DNA of 64,000 bases from Rotaria macrura. Lineage: Eukaryota > Rotifera > Eurotatoria > Philodinida > Philodinidae. The DNA is taken from positions 62,001 to 126,000 of the forward strand of contig OENT01000075.1 in assembly GCA_900239685.1 (NCBI GenBank). Reading direction: 5' to 3'. Both the position numbers and the translations under genes were made by a program. Of this stretch, positions 50,333 through 63,147 are shown in pieces; position 1 is the first letter of the stretch, and each line of letters opens with the position of its first letter. The notes below the pieces were generated by a model. The model made no database searches, was not told the DNA's origin, and was given only the letters and a program-made list of their open reading frames with translations.

Positions 50333-52867
50333 TCACCATTGATATGCGATCTCGTTTCGTTGATGTCACACACTTGAAGTTCTCCTGTTCAAAATTAAAA
50401 GCTTATACATTTTAAACAAGATTCAACTTGCTTGAAATCAAACACATAGATATGCAGAAAAAAAGATACTATCGATAGTTTTCGTGGAAGAGATTCTCTA
50501 TCAGACGTGATTAGAGCTTCATTCTATTGCTGGCACATTTATTGTTTAACTCATATAAAACGTAACTAAGTACTTATCTAAGAATATAATAGATGTGCCA
50601 CAGGATAGATGTTTCTCTGTGTAGTTTATCAGGATCGGAAGTAGGGTTCATCGTTAAGTTTCAATATATTTTTTTTCGACAAATTTTTATTTCTCGATTT
50701 TGTACAAGAATAAATCAAAAGCTTTGTTAATAAATATCAGCGAAATGAATCATAATAACAGTACTACCAAGATATCAAAAAGCTAATGGTTTTACACAAA
50801 AAACTGAAAATTTTATTATCACACTCATTGAAATTTTACAATAGCAAAAAGTATTCAAGTCTTGGAACTTTGAAAACGATCTACCTCTTGGTAAGATAAG
50901 TGAATGAAATGATTTTAACAATCTAAGGCAACCACATGAACTATTTCTTTCTCAATATTTTCATTTAAAAAAAGGAACAATGCATCAGAATGAAAGTTGA
51001 CATGTTCAATAATTTTCCAACATTCGTCACATATCAAGTAACTCGAAAGATTTTACGCATATAAGATCCAGCTTGAATAAACCATGGTTTACATCAAAAT
51101 AAAGAGTTGACATGAACAACACTGTAAATAATGAGACAAAGCACAATCAGATTGAATAATTATCCGAGTCGATCGATATTATGGCTCCACTTAGTTACAC
51201 CATAACTCCGCTGAATACGATCATTTACCGTACGAAATTGTACGTAAATGGAAGATATTTAATCGTAATATGGGGCACAGTAATACAGCATGGTATTCGA
51301 GATCGTATTTTCTTGATACATCGTCGTACAAGGACAATGTTTGTCCGACCTAAGAGGCGTAGAGTGCAGTGATATTGTAATTTCAGAAATACAGCGATGA
51401 ATGCTCAACTGTTTGAAAAAGACGCCTTCTACTATTGACCATTTGAAATCTCACTATTGTGATTCAACCCAAGTTTCTTATTGATAGTCTTATAGAAATT
51501 TTTGTTTTATCGTGCTAGAGTATTGTACAGGCAATGTTTTTCAAAACATAACACTTCATCCATCTCGATTCTTTCTTCTATAAAAAGCGAAAATTACATT
51601 GATATATGTCGATTCTTTTTTACATGAGCTGTATTCAAATGCATATTTTTCTAACTTGGCACTTGTGTTCAACTATGTTCCTTTTTTCAAATAAGTGTTC
51701 CAAAACAGAAGATTCTATTCAAAGAGGACATTTCAAACTCAGAAGCGCTCAACATTTCAAATAGGACTATTTGTACACGCAAAATTTTACTTTCAAAATA
51801 AACTAATCACTTTATCAGCGTAATTCTTTGCTCAGTGCAATGAGAGAAAGTATGCGAAGATGTGATATTCAGTGTTTTTTTCTACTCTTAGGCTAGCAAA
51901 ATTTCAACCAGATATGTGTTTTTACAATCACTCTGATTTTCTTTTATGAAAAGAAGATCGTAGTTTCGAACTATGTATTCCATTTGACTGAAGTCTCAGG
52001 ATTCTCATTGAACTTTGAATGGCCTATTGTTATTAAGTAGGTCTCTATCACAATTAGACTTCGTTTCATACTTCTATAGCTTTTTTCTAAATATCTGACA
52101 TTCAGATTTACAAGTAAAATGAATCATATGACTACTTCTGATACTTCTTTTTCTGTCCGTATTTCAATTCATAACTCTGTAGTTAATATTTCATCTAAAA
52201 TGTTTGGACGGTTCGGTTGATCTCACAGTCAATTTAGGTGTGAATGTAAACCAACATATACATTTTTATATAAAATATGAAAGTTGTTGGGTCTCGATAA
52301 AATAATAGTAGTCTCTCATCAGTTTATTGGCCTTCCTCAATTGAATATTAGACGCGAATATGATGTGAACGTATTCATCAGAATCGTTAAGAGTTGGAAA
52401 ATTTATTCATCGACTTCTTTTGTCTTTCCTTAAACCTACAAGAGTATGACGCCAGTCTACTTAAGACAATAGAAATCGCGTAAAGTAAATCTGAAATTTC
52501 GATTTCAAATAAAACTCCCCTATTGTCAGTTTGCCAACCTATTTAATAATATGCATTAGTTAGTTTTCTCATAGAATTCGAGTATTCGAAAGATACACAT
52601 GCATATAGATATTCTGCTTAAAAAACAACGTTGTTTTCAAAAAAAGATTAAAATATTTTACCGTTGCACATCCTTTGTTTTGAATTCGTTAAGCTATCTA
52701 AATTTTTCTTTCGGAACTTCTCTTGCTTGTCTAAAATTCCTAGTTATTGAACATCTATGGGATATAATTCATAACTCGAAAGATAATTTAAGCCAAGTTT
52801 TCATGTGAATAGTAATTATTTAGTTGTTAAAAAGCAACTTTTGTTAATTAATATCATGTCGTTGTAG
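50333..52867. other. Gene-poor stretch upstream of the FG-GAP gene
   Basis: No supported gene. One 63-codon ORF at 51181-51372 (basic C-terminus, less AT-rich than its surroundings) is the only candidate, without family resemblance or splice context. The right end should contain the FG-GAP gene promoter. Confidence 0.4.
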
Positions 52868-55800
52868 ATGAATGAAACTTCTTTAGATGGTGGCCCTGAT
52901 GCACTACTTGGAGCTTCACGCGCTGAAAAGGATACTAATTTTGGCAACGAGCAAATTCAAAGCTCAACCCAAAATGAACCTAGCATAGCTTTTACTAATA
53001 AAAGAAAGAAAGTGCCAAGGACTTCACAATGGTATGTCATTTTTTTAATGTTTATCTATCATAAAATTTAGAATTTTTTCCTCAGGGACTTACAGTTTTG
53101 GAAACGACATCGATTTGTAGCAGGTACAAATGCAGCTGCTCTATTCACAACTACAGTAATCACTATTGGCATACTGATAGTTTGTTTCACTACACCGCAC
53201 GTTACAGGTGTGTACTTTTCTATTTATATATAAGCCCCTTTCTTTTAAAGATGAGTAAGATCATATTGAAGGTATGCAAGTAAAATTCCATAGAAATAGA
53301 TATGATCCATTGTTGCTTGAAAGTATCGATTGAAACTATAAACTGTCTGCTGAGCGAAAGATTAGAGCTCAACAATTACAAATTTTTCATGCACAAACTT
53401 TCTATCAATGTTGATTCTTCTTAAGCATTGAGCCACTTAACATTGAATTGATACTATTGAGCATCATCATATCTTGTACCACTGCTCTTCTATTCCAGTT
53501 GGCGTATTGCGATGTTCCCGAATGATTATTCAACTCATAGATTTACTTTGTCTTTCGTATTGAAGCAGTATAGGCCATATTCATTCTCAATGGTTGTCCA
53601 TATAGAAATTTGTCTGTTATGTTTACGATGTTGATATCAGCATTTTGTGTTGATTAAACCGTTGATACCATCATGCAACTTTGAAAAGAATTGTGACTTC
53701 CCCTAATCTTTACCCATAAGACGATCTTTTTCAATTTTTTGTGAACTTACCGAATCGAAGAATAATTTTTACGGATTTAAACAGATGCTTCTTGAAACTC
53801 ACTGACCTTCTTCGAAATTCGAAGAATTTTTGTCATGAACAAGCTTTCGGTAAAAAAGTTCATCTTTTCACAGTGTATCATAGTAATTGATAGAACCTTT
53901 TGATTACTTAACAGTATGAATCTTTCACCATTGATTCAAAGTTTTAAATAAGCGTTGGCTGCAAAAGAAACCTTCCGCTTCCATACTGATAACACTTAAT
54001 CATGTAAGTTACTTAAACATACCATTAGAGTACCTGTTCATTGTATAAGTGTACACTTTCTTCTTCATTCTCTAAGAATACGACTTTATCGAATACATTT
54101 TACAATACATTATAGAAACTTGATTGACAGTTGGCCTTGCTAATAAAGTCGATTGACGAACTTCATTAAAAGTTTACGAAACTACAGAGATTTTTTCGTT
54201 CTTGGAACTATGACATTTCATAGTAGAATCTAAATAGAGTTTTAGATTAGTTTGTGATTGAGTTATTTAGAATGAGTGAACTTTGCAACCGATTTCATAA
54301 GAATTATTGCATTTATAAGAAACGAATAATTCACTATGCTCCTATTGTTGTGTCTTTTAGTTGAAAATTGTAAATTGAATTTCATAAAAACCCATAAAAA
54401 CCCAATAGAATACGATTACGGTCCTCGGTCCGTCGCTGTTGGCTATTTCAACAACGATACCTGGCTAGACATGGTTGTTGCCAATCACGTCGCTGACAAC
54501 ATTGCACTGTACTTTGGATATAATAATGGTACTTTTTCAAATAAAGTCGAGTATCTGACAGGTCCTGGATCGTCTCCATGTATGGTTGCCGTTGGAGACT
54601 TTAACAGTGACTATCAAATGGATATCGCTGTGGCGAATTTCGGTACTAATAGTGTAGGTATATTTAGTGGTTTCGGCAATGGATCTTTTTTCTATCAAGC
54701 ACAACTTTTAACCGGTTCGTCTCGTCCAATATCAATTTATACAACTGATTTTGACAAAGATACACATCTGGATATAGCTATTGCTAATTANTACGGAACG
54801 AATAGCATAAGCATATTCTACGGACAAATAAATGGAGATTTTTCGGATCACAGCATGCATGCAACGAGTTATGATTCTTTTCCAACTTCATTGGTTGCTG
54901 GAGACTTCAATAATGACGACTACATGGATATTGCTATTACGAACTATGGCACCAGTAACATTGGTGTACTATTCGGATATGGCAATCGTACTTTTGTAAA
55001 CCAAACAATCGTTTCAGATAGATCCAATTCACATCCATATTCAATTGCTGTTGGTGATTTAAATCGAGACACTCATCTGGATATTGTTGTTGCTAACTAC
55101 GGTACTCATGACATAGGCATACTTCTCAATGATGGGCATGGGGTTTTTTCAAAACAAGCCAAGTATTCGTTGGATGCTATTCACACATATTGTATTAGTG
55201 TTGTTGAATTTAATCACGATAACAAGTTAGACATGATCGTAACTAACAACGGCCCGAACAATATAGCTATATTTCTTGGCAATGGAGACGGAACTTTTTT
55301 AAATCCGATGGAGTATCAAACTGGAGCTTCTTCTTCTATATCATTTGCAATTGGGGATTTCAACACAGACTACCGATTGGATTTAGCAGTTGTTAGCAAC
55401 GATACGGGTGCCATTGATATTCTTCTTGGTATTTACGAGGGCTTCCAAAGTCAAATAACATATTCAACTGGTTCTTATCCAAACTCTTTAGCATGTGGTG
55501 ATTTCAATGACGACAGCATATTAGATATCGTTGTTTCCAATTATGGAAGCAATGATGTGAGTATACTACTTGGGCTGGGGAATGGTACATTTGCAGCTCA
55601 AGTGAAATATCCAGTTGGTGCTCAACCGTACTCAGTCACTGTTGGTGATTTCAACAACGACGGCATGTTGGATATCGTTGTTGCCAATTCGGGTAGCAAT
55701 GATGTGAGTATCCTTCTTGGAATTGGTAATGCTACTTTTGCGACTCAACGGACATATCCAACCGGTTCTCATCCGTACGCCGTGGCTATTGGTGATTTCA

Positions 55801-58565
55801 ACAACGACGGCGTGTTGGATATCGTTGTTGCCAATTCGGGTAGCAATGATGTGAGTATCCTTCTTGGAATTGGTAATGCTACTTTTGCGACTCAACGGAC
55901 ATATCCAACCGGTTCTGATCCGTACGCCGTGGCTATTGGTGACTTCAACAATGACACTGTGTTAGATGTTGTTGCCGTCAATTGGGGTAGCAATGATGTG
56001 AGCATACTTCTTGGATCAGAGAATGGTGCTTTCGCATCTCCACTGAAGTATTTGATTGGTTCTCATCCATACGATGTAGTTGTCGGTCATTTAAATAACG
56101 ATACCTTGTTGGACATTGTTGTCGCTAATTGGGGTAGCAATGATGTGAGCATCCTTCTTGGATTAGGGAATGCTTCTTTTGCAGCACAATTGAGATACTC
56201 TGTTGGTTCTAATCCAATATCTGTAGCTGTTAATGATTTTAATAACGACACAGTGTTGGATATTGTTGTCGTTAATTCTGGTAGCAATGATATTAGTATC
56301 CTTCTTGGACATGGGAATGCTAAGTTTGCTGATGAAACGAGATATGCCACTGACGCTGGTCCAAACTATGTAGCTGTTGGCGATTTCAACAAAGATACCA
56401 TGCTCGATGTTGCTGTCGTGAACTTGTACAACGATAATGTAAGTATATTGATTCAATATAATAGAGGAGGTGTTGAAAATACAGTAAGTTACGCATCTGG
56501 AGGTGGTTCACATATTCAGTATCTTGTTGTTGCTGATATGAACAATGACACTCAACTCGACATCGTTGTTGCCAATTTTGGAACAAATAATGTGGGTGTT
56601 CTTCTCGGACTCGGAAATGGCACTTTTGATAGTCAAACTATGTATAGCAGTGGTACAGATTCTCATCCGTCATTCATCGCCATCGGTGATTACAATGGTG
56701 ATGCGCATTTGGATATTGCTACGAGTAACGCTGATATTAATCATATAGATATTCTTCTTGGCGATGGAAAGAATACATTTGTGCTTCAAAGAAGTTTCGA
56801 TGTTGGTTTCAATTCCCCTCCATTTATTGGCGTGGCTGCCGATTTAAACAATGACAAGCAGTCTGAAATTGTCGCTGCGTATGATGACAGTGATGATGTA
56901 TATGTACTAATCGCGTACACTAACATCACTTTTGCATCTCAAATGAGATATTCAACTGATTCAAACCCCTACTCTTTAGCTGTCGGTGATTTAAACAACG
57001 ACACCATCTTGGATATTATTGTTGCCAATTCGGGTAGCAATGATGTGAGTGTCCTCATTGGATCAGGCAAAGGTTCATTTGCAGCTCAAATGAAATACTC
57101 AACTGGTAACAATTCCTACTCTGTAGCCATTGGTGATTTTAATCGAGACACCGTGTTGGATGTTGTTGTTGCTAATTGGGGTAGCAATGATATTAGTGTC
57201 CTTCTTGGATTAGGCAATGGTACTTTTACATCTCAAATTAGATATTCAACTGGTAATCATTGTTACTGTGTAGTTGTTAGTGATTTCAATAAGGACACTA
57301 TACTAGATGTCGTTGTCGCCAATTGGGGAAGCAATGATGTCAGTATCCTTCTTGGATTAGGCAATGGTACTTTTGAAACTCAATTGAAATACTCGGTTGG
57401 TTCTTATCCACAATCTATAGCTGTTGGTGATTTCAACGAAGACACCATGATGGATCTTGCTGTCGCCAATTCGGGTAGCAATGATATAAGTATCCTTTTT
57501 GGATTAGGCAATGGTTCGTTTACAACTCAATTGAAATACTCTGTTGGCACTTACCCGCAATCGATAGCTGTTGGTGATTATAACAATGACAGCTTGCTCG
57601 ACATCGTTGTTGCTAATTCCGTTAGCAACGATGTTAGTATCCTTATCGGATTAGGGAATGGTTCTTTTGCAAATCAATCAAGATACTCAACTGGTTCTTA
57701 TCCACAATCGATATCTGTCGATGATTTGAATAATGACGACGCATTGGATATCGTTGTTGCCAATTGGGGTAGCAATGATATAAGTGTCCTTCTCGGAATA
57801 GGCAATGGTTCTTTGGAAAAGCAATTGAGATACTCGGCTGGTTCTTTTCCGCAAGCCGTAGCACTTGGTGATTTCAATAATGACACCGTGCTGGATATCG
57901 CTACCGTCAACAACTTTGGCAACACTCTAAGTATTTTATTTGGATATACCAATCGAGTTTTTGGAAACCAAACGGTTCTTACGGCAAAATATGGATTACA
58001 ACCAAAATCCTTTGCGATAGACGATTTTAATGACGACGGTCGACTCGATGTTGCTGTCGCTTTTTCTGGTTCGCACAGTATTGAAGTTTTTCTTGGATAC
58101 GGGAATCTCTCTTTTGGTATTGGAGTATCATATTCAACCGGTTCAGATTCTGCTCCCTATTCTGTAGCGGTCGGTGATTTCAATAAAGACCTCAAACTTG
58201 ATATAGTTGTAGCAAATAGCGGCTCGAATACTATAGGCATATTCTTAGCTGATGGCTATGAATCGTTTAAAAATCGGACTACTTACTCAACAGGGTCAGA
58301 TTCTAATCCTTGTTATGTAGCTGTTGGCGATTTTGATGGAGATAGTATATCAGACATAGTTGTGGCTAATCACGCTAGTATGAATTTGGGTATGTTTTTA
58401 GGCTACGGGAATGGATCATTTAAAAGTATGATTACATTTGGTCTCGGTTACCGATCCAATCCTTTTTCTGTAGTCATTGCTAACTTCGACACCGATGGAA
58501 AGCTTGACTTGGCTGCAGCACTTAGTGGAACCGACAGTGTAAATATTCTTTTACAGGCATGCTAA
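52868..58565 (+). CDS. Giant FG-GAP/VCBS-repeat type II membrane protein
   Basis: Exon 1 (52868..53031) and exon 2 (53086..53207) encode a hydrophilic N-terminus with a basic KRKKVPR stretch, then a membrane segment around residues 66-90 (FTTTVITIGILIVCF). Exon 3 (54361..58565) joins in phase 1 across an 1153-bp intron, giving about 1,496 residues. Exon 3 is almost wholly repeats of about 49 residues (roughly 28 by length) with the FG-GAP/VCBS pattern: VAVGDFNNDTxLDIVVAN, then GSNDVSILLGLGNGTF. The DxNxDxxxD loops are calcium-binding sites of beta-propeller blades, as in integrin alpha chains. With a cytoplasmic basic side and no signal peptide, the repeats should face outward. An N at 54791 makes one residue unknown. 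An internal ATG at 54336 gives a hydrophobic start and is an alternative, but the splice fits exactly. Confidence 0.85.
55647..55940 (+). repeat. Two nearly identical 147-bp units inside the FG-GAP gene
   Basis: Units 55647-55793 and 55794-55940 differ at only two positions that I can see (GCATG/GCGTG and TCTCAT/TCTGAT), while neighbouring units differ throughout. One unit equals 49 codons, one propeller blade, so the frame is kept. This marks a recent in-frame duplication or gene conversion. Confidence 0.85.
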
Positions 58566-61500
58566 ATTTTTTCCATCTTGAATCAGTTTTTAGACATTTT
58601 ATTTTTTAATAAACACAGTCGATGATGACGATTAAAATTATTATTGCATTATTAGCATTTTCCGTATGTGGTGAGGGTGGGTTGAGTGTGAAAAACGAAA
58701 ATTACGCCTTCGACAATGCTTCAAGACAATCATTAGACGACGGTTGAGATGCGGCAATTCGTTGCATAAAGCTAGTGATTTAAGATACCAAGGAAATAAG
58801 AGATAGAATATCGTCTTTAGTTTTAAGTGGGTGTATGTTTTTGTGTCAGTTACTATTTCATGGACGTTTTGTCGTAGCCCGTCAAAGTTAAAATCATCCC
58901 ACGAAACTAGAAAATTTAAAATACGATGTGTCTATGTTGTGTTTGTGCTGAGTTACTTTGGTTTCAGGCTACTTCCCATTGAGATCTGGTTGATGCAAAT
59001 GTGGTTGTTTTGACAAAACGAATATCAATACCCAATATAGCGATTATATATACATTAGTTCTAATGCATTTCAAGTATTTGATTTTTGTTTACAGATATT
59101 TAATGTTCCTACGAGTAGGTCTATTTGCAAGCACTAAAATTCACCTACTCGCATAATACAAAATTATTGAGTATTAGATTTCAAAATTTCAGGATCATAT
59201 TTGATATTTTCTTTTCTTTTATGAACCTTTGTTGAAAATTGTTTTCTTAATCTAATGAATTCTTATGAATCTTATTGAATAGATTGGCAACAATGCCAGC
59301 ATCACTTTCAAATAAAAATAGACAACAACATCATCAATGTTGATCATTTCTCTCTCCCGCCCGCCCCCTCCCTTCGCCAGCTATTTTCCCCTCGTCTAAT
59401 GTGAACAATGCGACATGGAAAACTTGGATGACCCAAGAAGATTGCTGAGATGAAAAACATTTTGAAATAATTAACGAATACTACTTGAAATTCGTTCGAC
59501 GAAAAACAAAAGACAATTGCCTACTATCGATTATCATGCAGATTGAAATTGGGTTTTCCAACACAAAATAGAATCGAGCAAAGACCTAGATATTTTTGTT
59601 GTGGAATCGATTGTGACTAAGGATCAATTAGTATGTCTCAGAAAATCTTCTGCATAACGGAAGCGAGAAAATCCATCTTGTGATAGGTTCGATATATATT
59701 TGGTCCGTAAGGTTCTTCAAAAAATGGAATAATTCTGTTTTAACCAAAAACATCCATTGACATATAGACAATATAATAAGGTTATATTTTAATTGATGAA
59801 ACAAGGTCTCATGCTTTACTGATACTGAATTTAAAGAAATATTATCTTGTCTGTGACGTGAAAGATGATTATTTAGTTATGTGGTAGAGATAGACTACAC
59901 AAGTCTGTCTTTAAAATGATCAAGTTTTTATGGTAATAATATTTTATTCTTATTCATTGTGGAATTATCTAGTAAATTTGAATGGTAACACAAAGAATAT
60001 TGTCTTCTATTATTGAAATATAAACTGGTGTTCTCTTTTTTTCACTGCATATTCTGATTATTGAAATTTTATGCATCATGGCTCTGATAAATGTCGTTCC
60101 CTAGCTATAGCAACATTAAATGTGAATCAGAGATCTCTGCACATCGTATTGTGTCTCTGACAAAAGAACATATGACATGTCAGATAAACTTTAAACTCTG
60201 AGATTGACAAACAATATGCTTATTTCCTTTGAGAAAATGAAGAGTTCTTGGAAAACTTTAAGTAGAATCTATAACAATATTGAAAACAACCCGTCATTCA
60301 TCTAGTGTTCTTTCAACTCGTTATATTCAATAACAAAGAGCGAAATGGTAACCTATTATCTAGTCCTAGTTTCGGCTTTTTCTTGATTCCTTCCTTATTG
60401 TCTTGCATTTTGCATACAGACTAATATAAGAATCAATGAATTGGTTGCAATACGAGCAGTTTGATCACTGTTTGAGATTTCATTCAACTTAAAGACATAT
60501 CAAAAAGTTGTTTCACGGTGGCAGCATACATATTAGTTCCATTTCGAAACATCATGAAATCATATCTTTATGTTGTTGATTGGAAAGGTTTTCCTTTTTC
60601 AGTTCCTTATTACGCTGGTGAAACTTACTTCAATCATAAACGCATACAAAAAAAGACATTGTGATGAGTGTGTTCACACAGACATGATTCCGAGAGCTGT
60701 ATACTCACTGTTTCAAATGTGAAGGATTGCATTCAACGTATCAGGTAAGCATTAAGTTCTAAAATTGCAGTTGAATACTAATACTAAGTTAGGCTTCGAC
60801 CTTAGACATTCATAGATTTAAAAAGAGCGTCAACATCTTCATGTTGTCTGATAAGACAGGTATATTCGAGGAAGAAGTTTGTTCCTACGAGTGAGTTTTA
60901 TCAGAATCATCTAGCAACATAGTATACAAGGAAATCTGAAAATAAATCAAGAATCAAACATTTTCTTCTTCGTCATCCGTTTGATTATCGTTTAACAACA
61001 ACGTGTTTTTGTCTACTGAAAAAGTGAGTACACTCTACAATCGGTCTGTGTGTCCGGACGGCTGGCCGTATACACGATAACTGTTTACAAATATATTCGA
61101 TTGAGCTGAAATTTTGTGGAGAGAATTGTCTCATGAATATCTCGGTTGAGTTCGAAGATGAGAAGGATCCGGCAAGAAACGGCTGAGTAATCAGAAACAT
61201 TGGCATTTTTCACCAAACAATCCCTGAGGGAGGGTACAGGGATTTTTTCAAAAAAAACTTTTTCTCAGAATTATCTACAACTTGTATAAATCGACTCAGT
61301 TTTTTAACGCTGATTCCGAATCTGATATTCGTTTCGAACCAAATCGAGCTTTTGTAAAAGAATATCACCTGAAAAAGGTCGCGAAATAAACAAAAACTGC
61401 ATCCCGAAACTAAATTTCCTAGATATGTCTGAGATGACCAGTAGTTTTGGAGTTTCACAAAAAGGTTTACCAAGATACTTCTTCCCTGCACACATTCTAG

Positions 61501-63147
61501 AATGACTGATTTTTCTCATTCACTTTTTGAAGTATGCATAACTCTCGGACATAAGTCGGAAGTTTTCACATTTATTTATCATAACAAAAGGAAATATGAA
61601 TTATTTGTTTATCTAACCATTGTTGTTTTTGCTCTTGTCTAGCTATTTAAAATGAGTGTCATTGATCGACATTAGTCATCGTATGCTTTTCACTAGAATC
61701 TACTTGATTGATTATAGAAACTTGATAAAATGAGTAGACGAAACTGTTACTTTGTTATCCACTAAGAAGACATTCACGTCATCTCTATCTTAAGTTGAGA
61801 TCATATGCTTTAATAGAAAATATTTCTTTCGGGTCGCACGATTGTTTCAACGATGCATCGGACCACTTTTTGCAAATTAGAGAAAATTTAAATTTAATTT
61901 TTCTCATGTTGATACTTGGGCGAAAAGTTCAAGCATTTCTTTGATTCAAAACGTGCAAATTTACTCCAATAATACCATCCCCGTAAATAGTTTGAGAAGT
62001 ATATGTACTTTCTACCTGAACATGCTTTTAGTAAGAACGTGAATTACAACACTATTAAAGGATAGAGAATAAAAAGATGTCTAAATTTTACATTCATTAA
62101 ATGATAGCATAGAATGCTATCCAGTTTCGATATCAAATTTTTGATTTTATCACACTTGTGTCTGCATTCAAATTTTATGTTGAAATCAAATACATTTATC
62201 GTTATCGAAATATTTGTTTAAGCATTCGAATTGAGGTCAGAGAAAAACATATTTACATATCTATGAAGGTGGCATTTAGCTTTAATTATAAAATGCATGT
62301 TAAACAAGAGATTGAATGATGATTGAATAAAACAGTGAGTATTGACTCTTTTTTTCATAGCTGTCTCATTTATATCTACACATTTGATTGGTTCTTGTTG
62401 AAAAAGAACTTCATATGTACAAATGTAATCATCACTGGATAATTGATTACTTTTTATTAATTCGTAACTCCGTAGGTAGATTAAAGTTTATTTTGCTTTA
62501 TTTTTCATAAATATGATAAAAGAGTAGTTATTTGACATTATAGAGACATTCGAAGAAAAAGCAATGTGCCGTTGTTTTGAATTATTGCCGGATATCAACA
62601 CTTCTGCTAGGTTAACTGTAGTTTTACTTTACGATTAGCTGCTATTTGTCATTAAGGAATTCCATCTAGGCAAATGAACAATTATCTACGTAGATATTTT
62701 TCGAGAGACTACGATTTTCATATGACAAAATTTGAGACAATATGATTGTCACTCGAAAATAATGATTGAATTACGTAAAAATCAAATCTATTATAAGAAA
62801 CACGATATGATATTTCAATGATGAATATTGAATGTGAAGTTCTTTAAGATAAGATCATATTTAGAACTTTGGTCTTTTTCTATTTGATATTTTCTCGTTC
62901 AGTTTCGTCGTTAATAATTTTAGATAGCATCGCTCGTCAAAGCATTCAACCGAGGGATGTTCACACAGGGTTCCCTGTCAAGATTTATTCAATATCTCAA
63001 ACTATTCACATCGCTACTAGTAGGATGTAGCATCTATGCCGAAGAATTTATCAGTGTTTGGCATTAGAACTTTTAGATTCATTTCCCTTAATTAAATTGA
63101 AGATCACAGTTAGTTTAGAACATCCTGATTACTTTCTAGATAGAAAA
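58566..63147. other. Gene-poor stretch with a less AT-rich patch near 61.0-61.5 kb
   Basis: No supported gene in about 4.6 kb. At roughly 61035-61215 the base composition shifts (GTGTGTCCGGACGGCTGGCC and following), and overlapping minus-strand ORFs appear through 61519. This looks like a dispersed repeat or a degenerate insertion rather than a gene. A TTTCTAG just before the flavohemoglobin ATG could be a 5' UTR splice acceptor. Confidence 0.4.

Noticed and set aside
51181..51372. Plus-strand 63-codon basic ORF
   Set aside because: Slightly unusual composition but no homology, promoter or paralogue to support it.
54336..54360. Independent start of the FG-GAP protein at an internal ATG
   Set aside because: The T-rich TCTTTTAG acceptor at 54360 joins exon 2 in exact phase; the short hydrophobic start is explained as intron sequence.
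55632..56586. Minus-strand ORFs within the FG-GAP gene
   Set aside because: Antisense shadows of the repeats; their repetition reflects the 147-bp coding units.
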